A stretch of 64,000 nucleotides of DNA, from contig PJRA01000195.1 of assembly GCA_016987375.1 (NCBI GenBank), positions 167,813 through 231,812 of the forward strand, in the 5' to 3' direction. Shown piece after piece: positions 1 through 12,900 of the stretch. The DNA comes from Brachionus koreanus. Taxonomy: Eukaryota; Rotifera; Eurotatoria; Ploima; Brachionidae. Under the pieces are notes generated by a model. That model ran no database searches, was not told where the DNA came from, and was given only the letters and a program-made list of their open reading frames with translations. Position numbers and translations under genes: made by a program. Position 1 is the stretch's first letter. Every line of letters begins with the position of its first letter.

Positions 1-3000
1 GCTCGATCCTCGGTTCTAGGCCTTTTCCTTTGCAAAGAAGCATCAAACGCTGACTGCTTTGAGCCATGCGAATCGTTAGTCTCTCTTCGTAGATTTTTTC
101 CTCAGTTGGCATGAATTTTATCTGAATATTGGCCTTTTGACCGGGCATAAGGATGCCGCTAGGTGGCATAATTTCATATATTTTCGGCCTGTTTTGCTCA
201 GATTCAAGTTTTTTCTTTCGTTTTAGATGCATTGGCGTAAATTTTTCTTCTTTTTTGGGCAAATAGGACGCTGACCAGTCACATCTCACTTCTTTGTGAT
301 TGTTCAGTTGAACTGTTATTATTTTACATTCACCACACTTTACATCAGAAAAATCGACTATGTCATTTGAAATTTGCAAGTCTGGCATTGTTACATTGGC
401 TTTGAGACGAAGATTTACAATCGGTCCATTAGCAATCTTGAATAAAAATTTTTATAGATTTTTTTTTTACTAAAAATATTATTTTGGAACAATTTGACTT
501 ATTTAATTTGTTTTTATGAGACTTTTTCGGTTATTAAATTTAGAAAAATACATTTTGAGGACAACCAGGTAGCCCAAACACCTTAAAGAACCATATTGGC
601 TAAAATACAATTTAATAACTAGCTTAATTATATCATTTACTTTTGAGTTTAGTTTTGAAAGTGATATATTTTTATTGATATCTAATTTAATTGTAAAGGA
701 ATCATAAGAAGGTCCAAATAGATATCAAAAGTTGTAAAATATTGGTTTGAATAATTTTATTAAAAAATAAAGATTTTGAAATAAAAATTGAAAAATTATG
801 TTTTAGTAATTCAGAAGATAATTGTATTGAAATTTTTTTTTTAGCTGATGTTTTATTTTTAAATTCTAAATTCTTATGACGGCATGCTAAAGCTAATATA
901 TGTTTACAGATATTTTTTTTTACAGTATGGACCAATACATGTACAATTTCTATAATTAAGGTAATTAAAGGTTACGGTTACTGTCAGATTCGAACTATTT
1001 GTTGAAATCAGAGATCGAAATTTGATAGCAAAATGAAAATAGTTTTATATTTTTACATTTTCATATTTTTAGATTGTATGTGCAATTTTTCAGGAAATTA
1101 AAAAATCTCTCAAAATATTTGGTAAACAAAAAAAATTAAAAAATTTCTTAAATATAGCACAAAAAATCTAAAAATATGAAAATGTAAAAATGTAAAATTA
1201 TCTTCATTTTGTCTAATTTGATCATGTTTTTTTCTACTTAATTAATCTTACTGTTAAAATTTACACTTTCTTTTTAATAGAAAATTTACAAGTGTAAAAA
1301 AATCTGTTAAATAGCAAATGTCTTTTATTTTCGATGCCAAATAAAATTTATTTAGTATCAATTAGCATTTTTTAAAACGATATCAAAATTAGATAGCAAC
1401 AAAAATATTAGCCGTAAAATGAAGTTTATCTGAAAGAGCTCTTTAAAAAAAATTTAAAAAATAATAGTAATTTTTTATCAAATTAATAATTTTTTTGGAT
1501 TTAAAACTACTAAATAGATAATGTTGTGACTTTTTTAACAAAATAACACAAAATAATTTTAAATCTCGTCATATTGAATTTAATGCCCAAAAAATTTGTT
1601 TTTTTAAGAATTTTTCGGTCAAAAAATTTAACACTGAGTCTTATTTTCGTATGTTTGTGTAGCAAAACACTCTTGATAAAGCAGTAGCCTTTAACAATAT
1701 TGAATAAGCTTAATAGTACGATTTAATAAATGAGAGAATTTAAAATGCTGATTTGATGTTTGTATCACTTGTCACTAGAATATCATCAGTCAAAATTTAC
1801 AGTTCTATTTTAAAAAAACAGAAAAAATCTATAAAATTTTAAACCCAAATTTTAAGTAATAAAAGAAAAAATAAATTTTTAAAAAAAAATTTCTAAAAAT
1901 ATTTACATTAATGGGTATGACATGTTCGACAGGTCCTAGGCCAAGATTTGCGCCTCTTGGATCAAATGTGACTACAAATTCAACTGAGACATCATGAGGT
2001 AAATATCGAACTTTTTCAAGATCGATTAAAAATCCAGTTTTGGAGAAATTTTGTCTTTCAATTTCAAAACTAGCCGATATTTTGCCCATATTAACTGCTC
2101 TAACTACATGGGTTTTGACTGTACCCAAAATAACATGGCCAAAGTCAAGAATATAATCAGGTAAAAATGGTCTTTAAATAAGAAAAAATGGAACAAATTT
2201 TTTTTTTAAATTTTAAATTTACTTTATTTTCTTTTTTATTTGGCTTTTAGTGCTTAGAGATGTTTTGCTTGAAATGGCGCTCTTTGACTGCTGAGCCAAT
2301 TGTTGTTTTGACTGTTTTGGACTCGAAATTTGTTCGAATATTTCCTGCGCTTTTGAATGATTACTTTCACTTGATTCACTTAAAACAACACTTTGATTAT
2401 CTTTTTCCAAAGCAACTACTTGGAACATATCAGCTGAGTATGATTTTACAAAATTTTGAATAGCTAATCTATCAATTTCGACTTGTAAGTCCAATTCAGG
2501 TACCAGATGCAAAGACTTAGTGAAAGAAATATTCAAAATTGAAAAAGTTTAGAATAAAATTTTTACATTCAATTCAGCTTCTGATTTTTGTTCAGAATTT
2601 TTGACATAAATTTTTGCTTCATCTTTTAGTTGAGTGTATTCATTGCTCTCAAAGCGTGGAAGATCAAGCATAATATCTGCAAAGCCAGCATCACCTTCAA
2701 TTAAGATATCTTCCGGTGCAAAATGTGATATTTGCAGCTGGAATGTTCTAGAGAATTTTTTCGGACTACCAGGTAGATATTTAATAGTCAGAGTTTCAGT
2801 TTTGTCCGCTTCTATTGAACCCTTTAAATTAAAAATAAACTAAATCTGTTAAAATTCTAAATAAATTTATACTTTAATTGGTACTATAATGGGAATATCT
2901 GGTTCAATTACGTATTCAGTGTGATTTTCATAGTCGATTCCAATCATACTATACTCGATGTTTACCCGGCCTAGATTTTTGATTGTTATTGTGGCCTCAC

Positions 3001-6000
3001 TTATTTCATCATAAGGCTTTAAAAAATATGCTTAATTTTTTTTTTAATTTTAAAAATTTTAAATGAAATTTTTACAATATTTCCAAAATTAATTTGTCTT
3101 GTATTTAATTCATAATTGAGAACTGATGCTTCACCACGAAGAGCTAACTCATAGTCAGGTCCATTTTGTATTTCACAAACTGCTTTAACATGAGCCTGAA
3201 TTTCTTTATGGCCAAAATAAGTAACTGTTAGATTCTGAACTTCGCCAGGGTTGAGTGTGCCAAACAAAGGAGTTATATTGAATATTTCCTCAATAGTGGG
3301 AAGTTCCCGTTCGCCATTTCTAGCCAATATTTCTTCTAATTTACTCTCTATTTGAGCTTTTGATTGATCAATGAGGCTTTGACTATTGGCAAAATTGTTT
3401 CCATCTTGATTTTCATCATTTACATCACACAAATCAAGTCTGAAATCCTTGCTATCTGATTCAACTGATCGGTTTGTGTGAGTTTCGGTCAAGGCCATAT
3501 TGGAAATAATATTGTCTTTTTCAAGCACAAATTTCCACTTATAATTTACTTCCAACGGTCCAATATTAGTCATTTTGATAATTTGAGTGACCTCTGTGTT
3601 ATTTAAAATACAACCAAAGTCAATTTGATTCATTTCCAAATGAATATTGGGAAAGTAGATTTCTCCTATTAGATTGACTGCATCGCCATGTTGGTGTTCT
3701 GAATAGTTAATGTTAAGCAGACCATTTGACACTTCGTTGTGCAAATCTTTCTTGAATTCTGTGTTGTAGTTAATGGCTATTTGTAACGATTCGCCAGTCT
3801 TTAAACTCGTCATTATTTCATTTACTAAATTTCCAGTCTCTTGATCAACCAAACTAAATGGTGAATTGGTCGACATGTGAGCAGTTAGATCTAGTGTTGA
3901 TACATTTGATATAGTCAAGTTTTTTATCTCATTTGGAGGTAAACTTTTTCCATCCTTTTTTTTAGAAGTGAATAAAATAAAATTTTTTAATTCATTGTTT
4001 TCGTTTAATAAAGATAAATTTGGTATAAATTCACTTAATCGTTTTTAATTTTATAATTAAATTTGTCAAAAATTTTAAAATTTTCATTTTTTTAACTAAT
4101 AGTTCTTTATTTGCAATAAAAAAATTGCAAAATTTTACTCTATTCGATAAGATAATAAAAACATTGAGTGACAAAATGATCTGCGACCATTGGAGTGGAA
4201 TTACCCTAACCATGCAATAGCAAGAAAAGGATTCTGAAATGTGATTCTGAACAGAATAAGGGTGTCATTGGATGGTGTACTAAGACATTGAGAGACTGTT
4301 GACACATTTGAAGACATTTGAAGACTCAAACCAATATGGAAATAAAATAGCTACAACTATAATACAAAGCTTAAGCTGTACAATAGTATAGTGAAAGGAA
4401 CGCTAATGTTTGGTAGTGAATGAAGGTTAATTTTGTTTCACTCATGGAGTAAAGCAAAGGCAAACAAAGACTTGAGTGTAAATCAAAACTAATGACTCTA
4501 TGTTCTTAAGCAGCGCATAAGGAGAAAAATGAAAATTAGCTTTTCAAAGACCCTTTCGAACTATTTGGTTAATATATCACAAAACATGATAAATTTTTGG
4601 CATAAAAATACTGCAAAAAGTTGAAATTTGTTCTACAAAATGCATCAGCTTGTAAATAGTTTGTATTACCCTAAATTTCTCTCTGCAAATCACTACATTT
4701 ATAACCAAATCATTAGAAATCAAATTTAAAATCTTTTGTACAGAAATAATAAGGTGATTAAAGATTTTATATGATGTATTTTGCACGATGAATTATACTA
4801 AATAGACTAAAACTTTTAGACTAAATTAAAAAAAAATTTCTAAATGTTTGGTTCTAAAATTCAGAATGCCAAAAATGCATCGAATTATATTTTCTTATTT
4901 GAAAATTTTAAATTTTTTAAAAGATAAAAAAATTATTTTGGAGAAAAAAATTAACAAAATAATTACATGTTCGCATCTGAACACAAGATCTTTGGTTGAA
5001 AATGAGACCAATGGTGCGACAAACTCACATCTAATCTTAAATCTCATTATTCTGTCTTTTCCACTTGTTTTTCCAATAATTGAATTGCAAATAAAATATT
5101 CCTCAACTAGCTGCGGCTTTTCGCCAAACGCCTCAACAACTATTTCTTTGCATTCACCAGGATTAAGCTCGACTCGATTGGGATTTATTTTAAACAAAGT
5201 ATTTGGCACATATTTGGACATTTTGTCTCTTCTATTCAAACTAGAGCCAGACACTTCAGGCATAAACGACAAACTTTGTTGTCTAGAGCTTCGATTAGTC
5301 AATTTAAATACTCGCTTAAGCCATCCACCGCTAAAAAAAGTACCAAAATCAATAGAATTGCCAATGCTCGGCTCAGATACAATAGAACTTCCAGCACCCT
5401 GAGCTTTCACATTTATTTTTTGTGTATTGGCATTTTCAATTTCAATAGATATACAATCATCGTATCTAGTCTTATCAATCAAGAAACAAATAGCCCGGAG
5501 GACAATTTCCTGGCCTGGTTCGACCACTCCATTAGATGGTTCGACTCTCCAAGCCGAATTTCTCTTGCTCATGCTCACTTTGAACTTGGCCTCAATCAAC
5601 GACTCGTTTGAAATAGTAATGTCTCTTGGTGAATTTTGCAGCACAGTTGTCAAGCCCCAGTCTATTTCTTTTGGCAATATTTGACACACAGGCCCTTGAC
5701 TGATGCATATAAAATTACATACAAGTGGTGGCTCAACACTACCGTTTATCTTGATCAGCAAATCTGATTGTATGTCGCCCAATTGAAGCGATTCGGCAAA
5801 TACAGACACATATTTGGTCGAATTGGGTTCTATTACTCCCTCGGCTTGATTGCTTGTGAATTTTATTGTGTCATTTGGTTTGGATGGCAGCAAATAGTAT
5901 CTGGCTTTCAGCGATGTCTCATTGTGCAATTGAATTACTTTTTCATATGAATGATAAATGAAACATCGACCAAGATCAATGTTAGGTGTAAGAATTCCTA

Positions 6001-9000
6001 TTTGTGGCACTGTTGAACGAGCACTAATGGGCAATTGAAACAATTCATCGCCCACATTCTCAATATCGACAATCAAGTATGTCTCGTATTTTTTTATGAA
6101 ATGAGGTACAAATTCAAGCAAAATTTTTATTTCACTCTGAGGCGGAATAATGCCTTGACTTGGTACTATGGAAAATTCTTTAAAATTGAACTCATCCGGG
6201 TCCGACTCGGCCAATTCTTTGACTTCGCCATCACTGGCCACTCGTAAATTGAAACTCATTGGCACTAGAGAAGTATTGGCCAGCAAACATTGATGTGTAT
6301 ACTTGAAACCATAGGATACCAGGCCGTACTTAATGCTTGGTACATCGAACAAAAAAGTTGGTGGTATTACAGTGCCTTGTATGATCATTGTATATTTGTC
6401 CGGTTTGCCGTCTATGGTAAAATCAAAAGTTTCACTAAAGTCTCCTAGTTGATCGCATGTTAGAGTTATGTTTATTGCTTGATAGCCATTCGGGGATATT
6501 AGGCCTTCATTTGGCTCAAAATTGAAGTATTTTCCAAATTGAGTGCTTGGCATGTTTACATTGTAAATGGCGTCAATAAAGCCACGGTTGGACAGGACTA
6601 CTTCATAGACGTGAGTCGAGCCAATGAACACACTGCCGATGTCTAGTTTTTCGATGGATAGTTGTACTTTGGGTCCGGCGCCAACTCCGGTCAGTCTAAG
6701 AGGCAGTCGGGATTCACGGCCGGTCACTTGACAATAGGCTATTTTATTGTAGATTTGTGCATAGTCTGGCTTGAATATTACACTAACTTCAAATGAACAA
6801 TTTGGCCATATGTCGCCCTCGATCGGCTGAATAAAAAACACTTCGTCTTCGAAATGAAACGGCTTGTGTTCGGTTGTTTTAATTTTATTTTGAAAATTTC
6901 TCGACAACAATGCCATGTAATCTTCGGCCAAATTGGACATTTTTATTCTGGCATTTTCTTCATCTCTATTTAGGCTCATTACTTCTTTGAGTCTATTTTG
7001 TTGTTCTAGTTCACTGCTGGCAAACTTTTTCCACTCAAAATGAACTATAATGTCGCTACGATTGTGAATGGTAACTGTGCGTTGATTGCACATGGTTATG
7101 TATGTGTCCTCGATGCGAATTGAGCTTTTGTCCAAGCGGACGTTTACGTCCTGAGCAGTGCCGTAGAGCGACACGTAAATAGTCTCACTTGAGTCGTACT
7201 TAATGCTCAATTCTTTTTTGTATTCATCGCATTTTTGTGCATTAAAGTACACTGTCACTTGCATGTTTTCACCCACAGGCAATATTCCGTGCTCGGGTGA
7301 CACCGAAAATGGTCTTAAAATTTAAAAATAAATTTTACAAAAAAAACTTTTTTCTATTTAATTTTATTGTCTCATTTTAAATAAAAATAAAAATGAACAA
7401 TTTTTTTCAATTTTTTTTTGTAATCAATTAAATAAACTAATTTTATTTTTTAAAATAAACATGATTCAGTTAATTTATCATTATTTAATTGGAAACAATG
7501 AATATGGTCAATGAGAAATTCGAGAACAATAGTTAGGCAGCAAAAGTGAAAAGATAGCATTAGTTTAGAGCCTAAAACAGATTTATTTTGTAGATTTGAG
7601 CGTAGTGGCTATAATAATCCAATGTTTGATCAATATATTTCATCAATTTCAATTACAAGCATAAATTCAAACCAACCCCCAAGAAAAAGAAGACTCCCAA
7701 AAGAAAAAAAACAAGTGCTTAAGAATGAATTTTTTCTAAAATTTTTTCAATTTTTTTTTCTATCAAATAATTGATTATTTTAGCTTTTTTTTATTATTTT
7801 GTCTACTGAAAAAAATAAAATTATCTACGAAAATAATTGTTAACCATTATGGTATTTTAAGTTGTTTTAAATTTTTTAATGTGTGATTGAATAACTTTTT
7901 CTTGCCAGGAAATAATGTTGGTGATGAATTTAAAATTTGTCATAATAAAAATATTCGTTAAAAATATCTCACTTTTATTTCCAAAAAATATTTTTTTTCA
8001 TGTGGAAAGAAGACTTAAATTATCGCATCAGACTAAAATTGAGAAAATTTAAGTTTCAATTTTGAGATAAAATTTTTTTTTACAAATGTGAAGTTTTATG
8101 GAACTGAAATTCATTATGTTTTATGAAAAATAAAACATTTTTTTTTTTAAAAAAACACATTAAAACTTATACAGTTTTTATGTTTTAATTTTTCATTTTA
8201 GAATTAAAGGTGATGCATTAAAGGTTACTAATTTAATCAAAAACAATATAATTAAATGAGAAATTAAAAGGAAAAAATATTAAAAAAATTATTTTTTTCT
8301 TCTTTTCTTTATGTTTTAATTTCATAAAAAATAACATGTTTTAAATGCCTTAAAAGTATTAGTTTTATAGAACTACACATTGGTTTTTATTTTGAGTGGA
8401 AATTCGAGCCAAAATTTAATTACATGCAGTACAATGCACAATACTTATATGGATATAGTTTTTTAAAATTCTTTTCTACACATGAAAAAATGTCAATGCA
8501 TCAAATATTTTGATAAAAAAAATTCTCAAAAATTTAAAAAATTAATAAATTTTGAAAACTTAAATTAAAAATTTATTATTCATTTGATTGATTTAAATAA
8601 AGAAATTAAATATTTTATTTTTGGGTAAAAATAATGGATCTTAAATTAGAGATTCTATGCTTGATTTTAGACAGACACCTAACCTTCTTGTCTTGTAATA
8701 GCAAAATAGCTTTTAAGTGCTAAAAAATGTTTTTTTTGCTATTAAAGCTTTAAAATGGAACAATTTTATAATATAATTTAGATAAAAGATTACTCTTCGC
8801 ATTTGAGAGAAAATTTGGCATCTCTGTTGCCTATGTTACGGATGCATAGAACTTTGAACACCGAATGTTTGACTGGACATGGTCCATCGGTTGAAAAATT
8901 TATCTCGTCAGGAAAATCAAGAATGGCGCGTGAGCCTATGCATCTAATTGGCACAATAAATTTTTCACGCTCGGTAGTTACAATCAATTCATGGTTGTAG

Positions 9001-9609
9001 TCCTTGTTTTCTTCTGGAACAAACTGAATTTTGTAAATAACCGGGAGGCCAGGTCCGACTTTTTGATGAGCATCGGCCGATGTAATTATCTTAAAATAGG
9101 GCGTATCCAATTGGGTTACTTTAACTAAACGCGGTACTTTGTCATTATTACGCAACAACAACGGTATTTCGTAGGTCATGAAGGGTTCAAATTTTTGAAA
9201 ATAAATTTCGGATGGATACGGTTGAAACATGGGCTCATCAACCATCAGCTGAGTGTTCTTAAATTAATTTAATTGTATTAAAATTATTTTAGATTAAAGT
9301 AAGCTTTACTTTTTGAAGACTTGTTTCGCCCATGTCAAGCAATTCAATTATTCGCGGCAAATGCATTTCGTGTGTGCTGGCCAATTTTTGTCTTGTATCC
9401 ATAGACATTTCTTTTAAAAACTCTGAAGGCTTTAGCTAAATAAACAATTTAGATTAGCTCTAATTTTAATCTTTTGTTTAGCTCACTTTTCGAACGCTTT
9501 TTATTTCTTTGATAAGTTTGGGATTTTTGGGCGCACTCACTTTACTTTGATAACTAATGTGCGGCAAGGCTTCCAATGAGCCAACTGTTCCCTTTATCTC
9601 CCAAGACAT
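1..9609 (-). CDS. HYDIN: HYDIN, central-pair protein of motile cilia (N-terminal 1777 codons, runs off left edge)
   Basis: Very large axonemal protein of the central-pair apparatus, needed for ciliary beating. Exons on the minus strand, in order: 9487-9609, 9310-9435, 8794-9257, 4967-7313, 3076-3954, 2873-3016, 2567-2821, 2223-2515, 1907-2171 and 1-436 (continues outside). All junctions are GT/AG and keep frame, giving 5332 coding bases. The start is the ATG at 9607-9609. The family's conserved N-terminal block PSEFLKEM...LLDMGET is in exon 2, and FQPYPSEI and TEREKFIVPIR are in exon 3. The rest is a string of ASH/MSP-like beta-sandwich repeats with recurring patterns such as PFSVSPEHG, LDIGSVF, IDFGTFF and LDFGHVILG. 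Known HYDINs are about 5000 residues, so roughly a third is present. Introns are short except 437-1906, 3955-4966 and 7314-8793. It is divergent from TBC1D32. Confidence 0.95.
1027..1213. repeat. Palindromic MITE-like repeat, family D, copy 1 (HYDIN intron)
   Basis: Two arms in inverted orientation: the left begins GCAAAATGAAAAT and holds TTTTTACATTTTCATA; the right reads TATGAAAATGTAAAAATG and ends CTTCATTTTG. Near-identical copies lie at 18278-18469 and 18607-18773. Confidence 0.75.
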
Positions 9610-9749
9610 TTTGGACAAGATTTGGGCTATGATAAATCAATTTAAAGTCAATTTATTAATAATGGGTTAAGTTTCTTCTAAAAATTATAGCAAAATTTTA
9701 AAATGTATTATAAAATATAAAAAAAAAAGCATTAGAATAAAATTTGTTT

Positions 9750-9763
9750 GTTGTCATGGCAAC
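9750..9763. promoter_or_regulatory. X-box (RFX site) 1
   Basis: GTTGTCATGGCAAC differs at one position from the palindromic X-box GTTGCCATGGCAAC bound by RFX factors in ciliary gene promoters. It lies 141 bases from the HYDIN ATG and 203 bases from the TBC1D32 ATG. Confidence 0.8.
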
Positions 9764-9832
9764 CCTTAAACAAAATTTTCGCTTTAAATAAGAATAAAGA
9801 ACTGTATATGAAAAAATTAAGTATTCGTATAA

Positions 9833-9846
9833 GTTGCCATGGAAAC
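9833..9846. promoter_or_regulatory. X-box (RFX site) 2
   Basis: GTTGCCATGGAAAC differs at one position from the consensus X-box and lies 83 bases from the first site, 120 bases upstream of the TBC1D32 ATG. A weaker third half-site, GGGCAA, occurs near 9871-9876. Confidence 0.8.
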
Positions 9847-9965
9847 TGAGAGTCACAGAGTTGAATGTCATGGGCAAATTAGGAAAATTATTTTTAAAAT
9901 TTGAATTTTTTTCCTTATTATAATAAATCTGCTCAACCAAAAAAGAACTTTTTTCATTTTTTACT

Positions 9966-12900
9966 ATGAGTGATAATGGATCTTCAGAGGATAAGGTTCA
10001 AAGTGAACGAATACGCATAGGCTTGCGAAAAATGATAAAATCGTTTGACAATTATATCAAGGATGCGAGTTTTTCTGAACAATTAGAAGACAATTTGAAG
10101 CACATGGAAGAAACTGATGGAAATTTTCACCGACATGATTTGGTCGAGTACTTGCACGACAAAATTGAGACAAATTTGGGAAGTTCGATTAATCGAAGCA
10201 TAAACGAAGCTTTTGCTAGCTTTAAATTTGATGGCGACATTGATTTACAAAATCAGGTGGCTCAAAATATTTGTCAAGAAATTGTAAAGACCAAAGAAGT
10301 GTCCGAGTTCAAAAATTCCTTTAAGAATCACGTGCTCAAGGCTAACGATTATTTGGAAAAAAATTTTCATGCAAATTTTATTGAAAATAATTCAGAAGAA
10401 GTTACTTTGATTGAAAATGAGAACAAGAGTGTTACATTCACAAATGACTTTGATTTTAGCTCCCCGGATAATTCAATGAATCATAATAGCTTTGTTTTTT
10501 TTACAAGCGAACAATTTCCAGCCATCGCCAAAAATCTAGATCCGAACAAATCGGACCAGTTGAGACTTAGAGCCATACAGCAGTTGCTAGCCATTCCGGC
10601 GTGTGACCCCCAAGCAGCTGATCATTGGGTCGACATCAGAAAATATCTTAATCATGCATTCAGAGATCCTAATGAAAGAATATCAGTAATGGAATAAAAA
10701 ATTTTTAATTTTTTAATTAATTTTTATTTTTAATTTAATTTAAAGGAAATGTGCTTAAAGCTTCATTCGCGCACATTGGCTTCGTCTCATTATAAAGTGT
10801 CAATAGAAATCTATAAAAATATAGTCAATCATTTAAGTCAATATTTTCAAGGAAAAGAAATTGAGAATCGAACTTTCAAATCTAATGTTAACTTGCTGAG
10901 CACAGACAATTTGTTTATACTTAGAATGGTAATTTAAATTTTAAATTTATTTTATTTTAAAATTAGAAAAAAAATTTCAATTCAAAAAAATTTTTTTTTT
11001 TTTAAGAAAATTTATTATTTAATTTATGTGTGGAAAAAAATTAACTCTTCAAAATGACTCAAGTTAGATAAAATTTGCTATATTTACAAAATTTAAGCTT
11101 CGACATTTTTAATAATAAGAAAATTTTTTTTTAATAATTGAATTTTAGAGTCTTTTCAAAGTCAAGTCAAAAGACTTTTATATGAATTTTGAACAGCTCT
11201 GATTTTAACACAAAACAAAGAACAAGTTTATGAATAATGAAGAAAAATTTTCAAAAATACTAACTAAAAATGCACACCTTAATATGGGGAAAAATGTTAA
11301 GATTCTTGATTGATTGAAAATTCAACTTTAAATATGAGTCAAAAAATATGAGTTCATGAAAATAAATAATTTTACGAAAATATGTTGGAGTTTGTAGATT
11401 TCTTTTTGGCTTGATTTAAGCTTAGATCTGCCATATTAAAGCTTTTTTAGCAGATGCAATTTCCGTTCAAATACGTTGGTTTCTTCTTTACTATTTTTAT
11501 TAAAATATTGTTTTAGCATATTTTTTAATATATTAATTTTATTTAATTTTTCAAAATTTCTCAAAATATTTTAAATGAGCACTAAATTTCAATGCATCTT
11601 TAGAAATGGCAGTACTTTTTCACCGTTTCAAATTAAAGCTTTGAAATGTTTCAAAAATTCAAAAATCTGCGATTAAAATTAATTGCGCATTTAAAATGTT
11701 TGATCATTTTTGAAAAATGAAATTAGATCAAAAATTTACTTTTATGGATTATTAAATTATTTTTATAAGAAAAATTTTAACATCGATGAATATCTTATTT
11801 CTTACTGAAAAAACAAATGGCCTAAAAGGACTGCAGCTTTTTTGGTCCTTAATTAATATTAAGATAAAAGTGTTACAACATTTATATAAAAAGATGAATT
11901 ATGCTCAACAACTATACGGCATTGAGATAAAATTCTTAAATTCTCAAAATGAATAAAAATAAAATTTAAATTTACAAAATTTATTAAAAAGGATTCAAAC
12001 ATTTGTCTTTTACCTATTTTAAGCCTTTTTTTCTAACATCGCCTAAAGGGCATTCATTGAAATATTAAGGCTTAAATATTTTGGGGGTGACAAATTTAAT
12101 CTTTATGCGATGACAACAATAACTAAATGTGGTGACAAATTTACTATATTTTATCTGATCACAAAAACTAAAATACTGACAAATATGTTTGATGATGTGA
12201 CTATTTATAATTTTGTACCGACAAAAATATATAATAATTAATTTTTTTTGGTTTTTTTATTTGAGTTGTTGATTTCTTTGGGGTTTCTTGTTTTTTTTTC
12301 GGTAGATCCACATCAACGACTATGATTCTTAAGGAGACTCTTGTTCAACAGATGCTTTCTCGAGTTCGGATTCTTTATCTGAACTGTTTAAATTACAAAC
12401 GTTCTTGTACAAACAAAGCTGCTTTCTGTTTTTTTGGTCTTTCTCTTTTGCATTTCTGAGAATAATTAGTTTGTTATTAAATTAGTTAAATTGTTATTTA
12501 ATGTGTTTTTTTGTCAGAACATCTAGTCTTTTATATCAGTAAAATATAGTCTATTTTGTCAGTACATTTATTAAGTTTAAATAAATTTTGAAAATAAATT
12601 AAAATGAAAATAAATTTTTCCTTTTTGAATTTGGAATATTTAAATTTTCTAGAAAAGAAAAGAAAAATAGTGGGTTTATAAATAATTTCAACTTTAGTTC
12701 CGACTGATAAATGACTATGCAAAAGATGTAAGTTTAAAATGGACTCGGTATCCGGACTCTTTCATTGACACTTTAATTGATGAAACACTAGAATTTCTAA
12801 GCCTAATTTCGGATTATAAATTCGGAACATTTATGACTCCTGTTCATTGTTTATCACTCCTGGATATTCAAGCTAATTGGTTTTCAAAGTGGATGGTAAA

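Larger units (their letters stand above)
9610..9965. promoter_or_regulatory. Divergent promoter shared by HYDIN (-) and TBC1D32 (+)
   Basis: The 356 bases separate the start codons of two genes transcribed away from each other, both encoding cilium proteins. It holds two X-box (RFX-site) matches and no open frame that looks coding. An acceptor-like ATAG lies about 17 bases 5' of the HYDIN ATG. That RFX factors act here is inferred from the motif and from the identity of both genes. Confidence 0.75.

Noticed and set aside
4848..5611. Overlapping plus-strand frames of 184 and 111 codons
   Set aside because: Antisense to HYDIN exon 4; no domain pattern, while the minus strand is clearly HYDIN.
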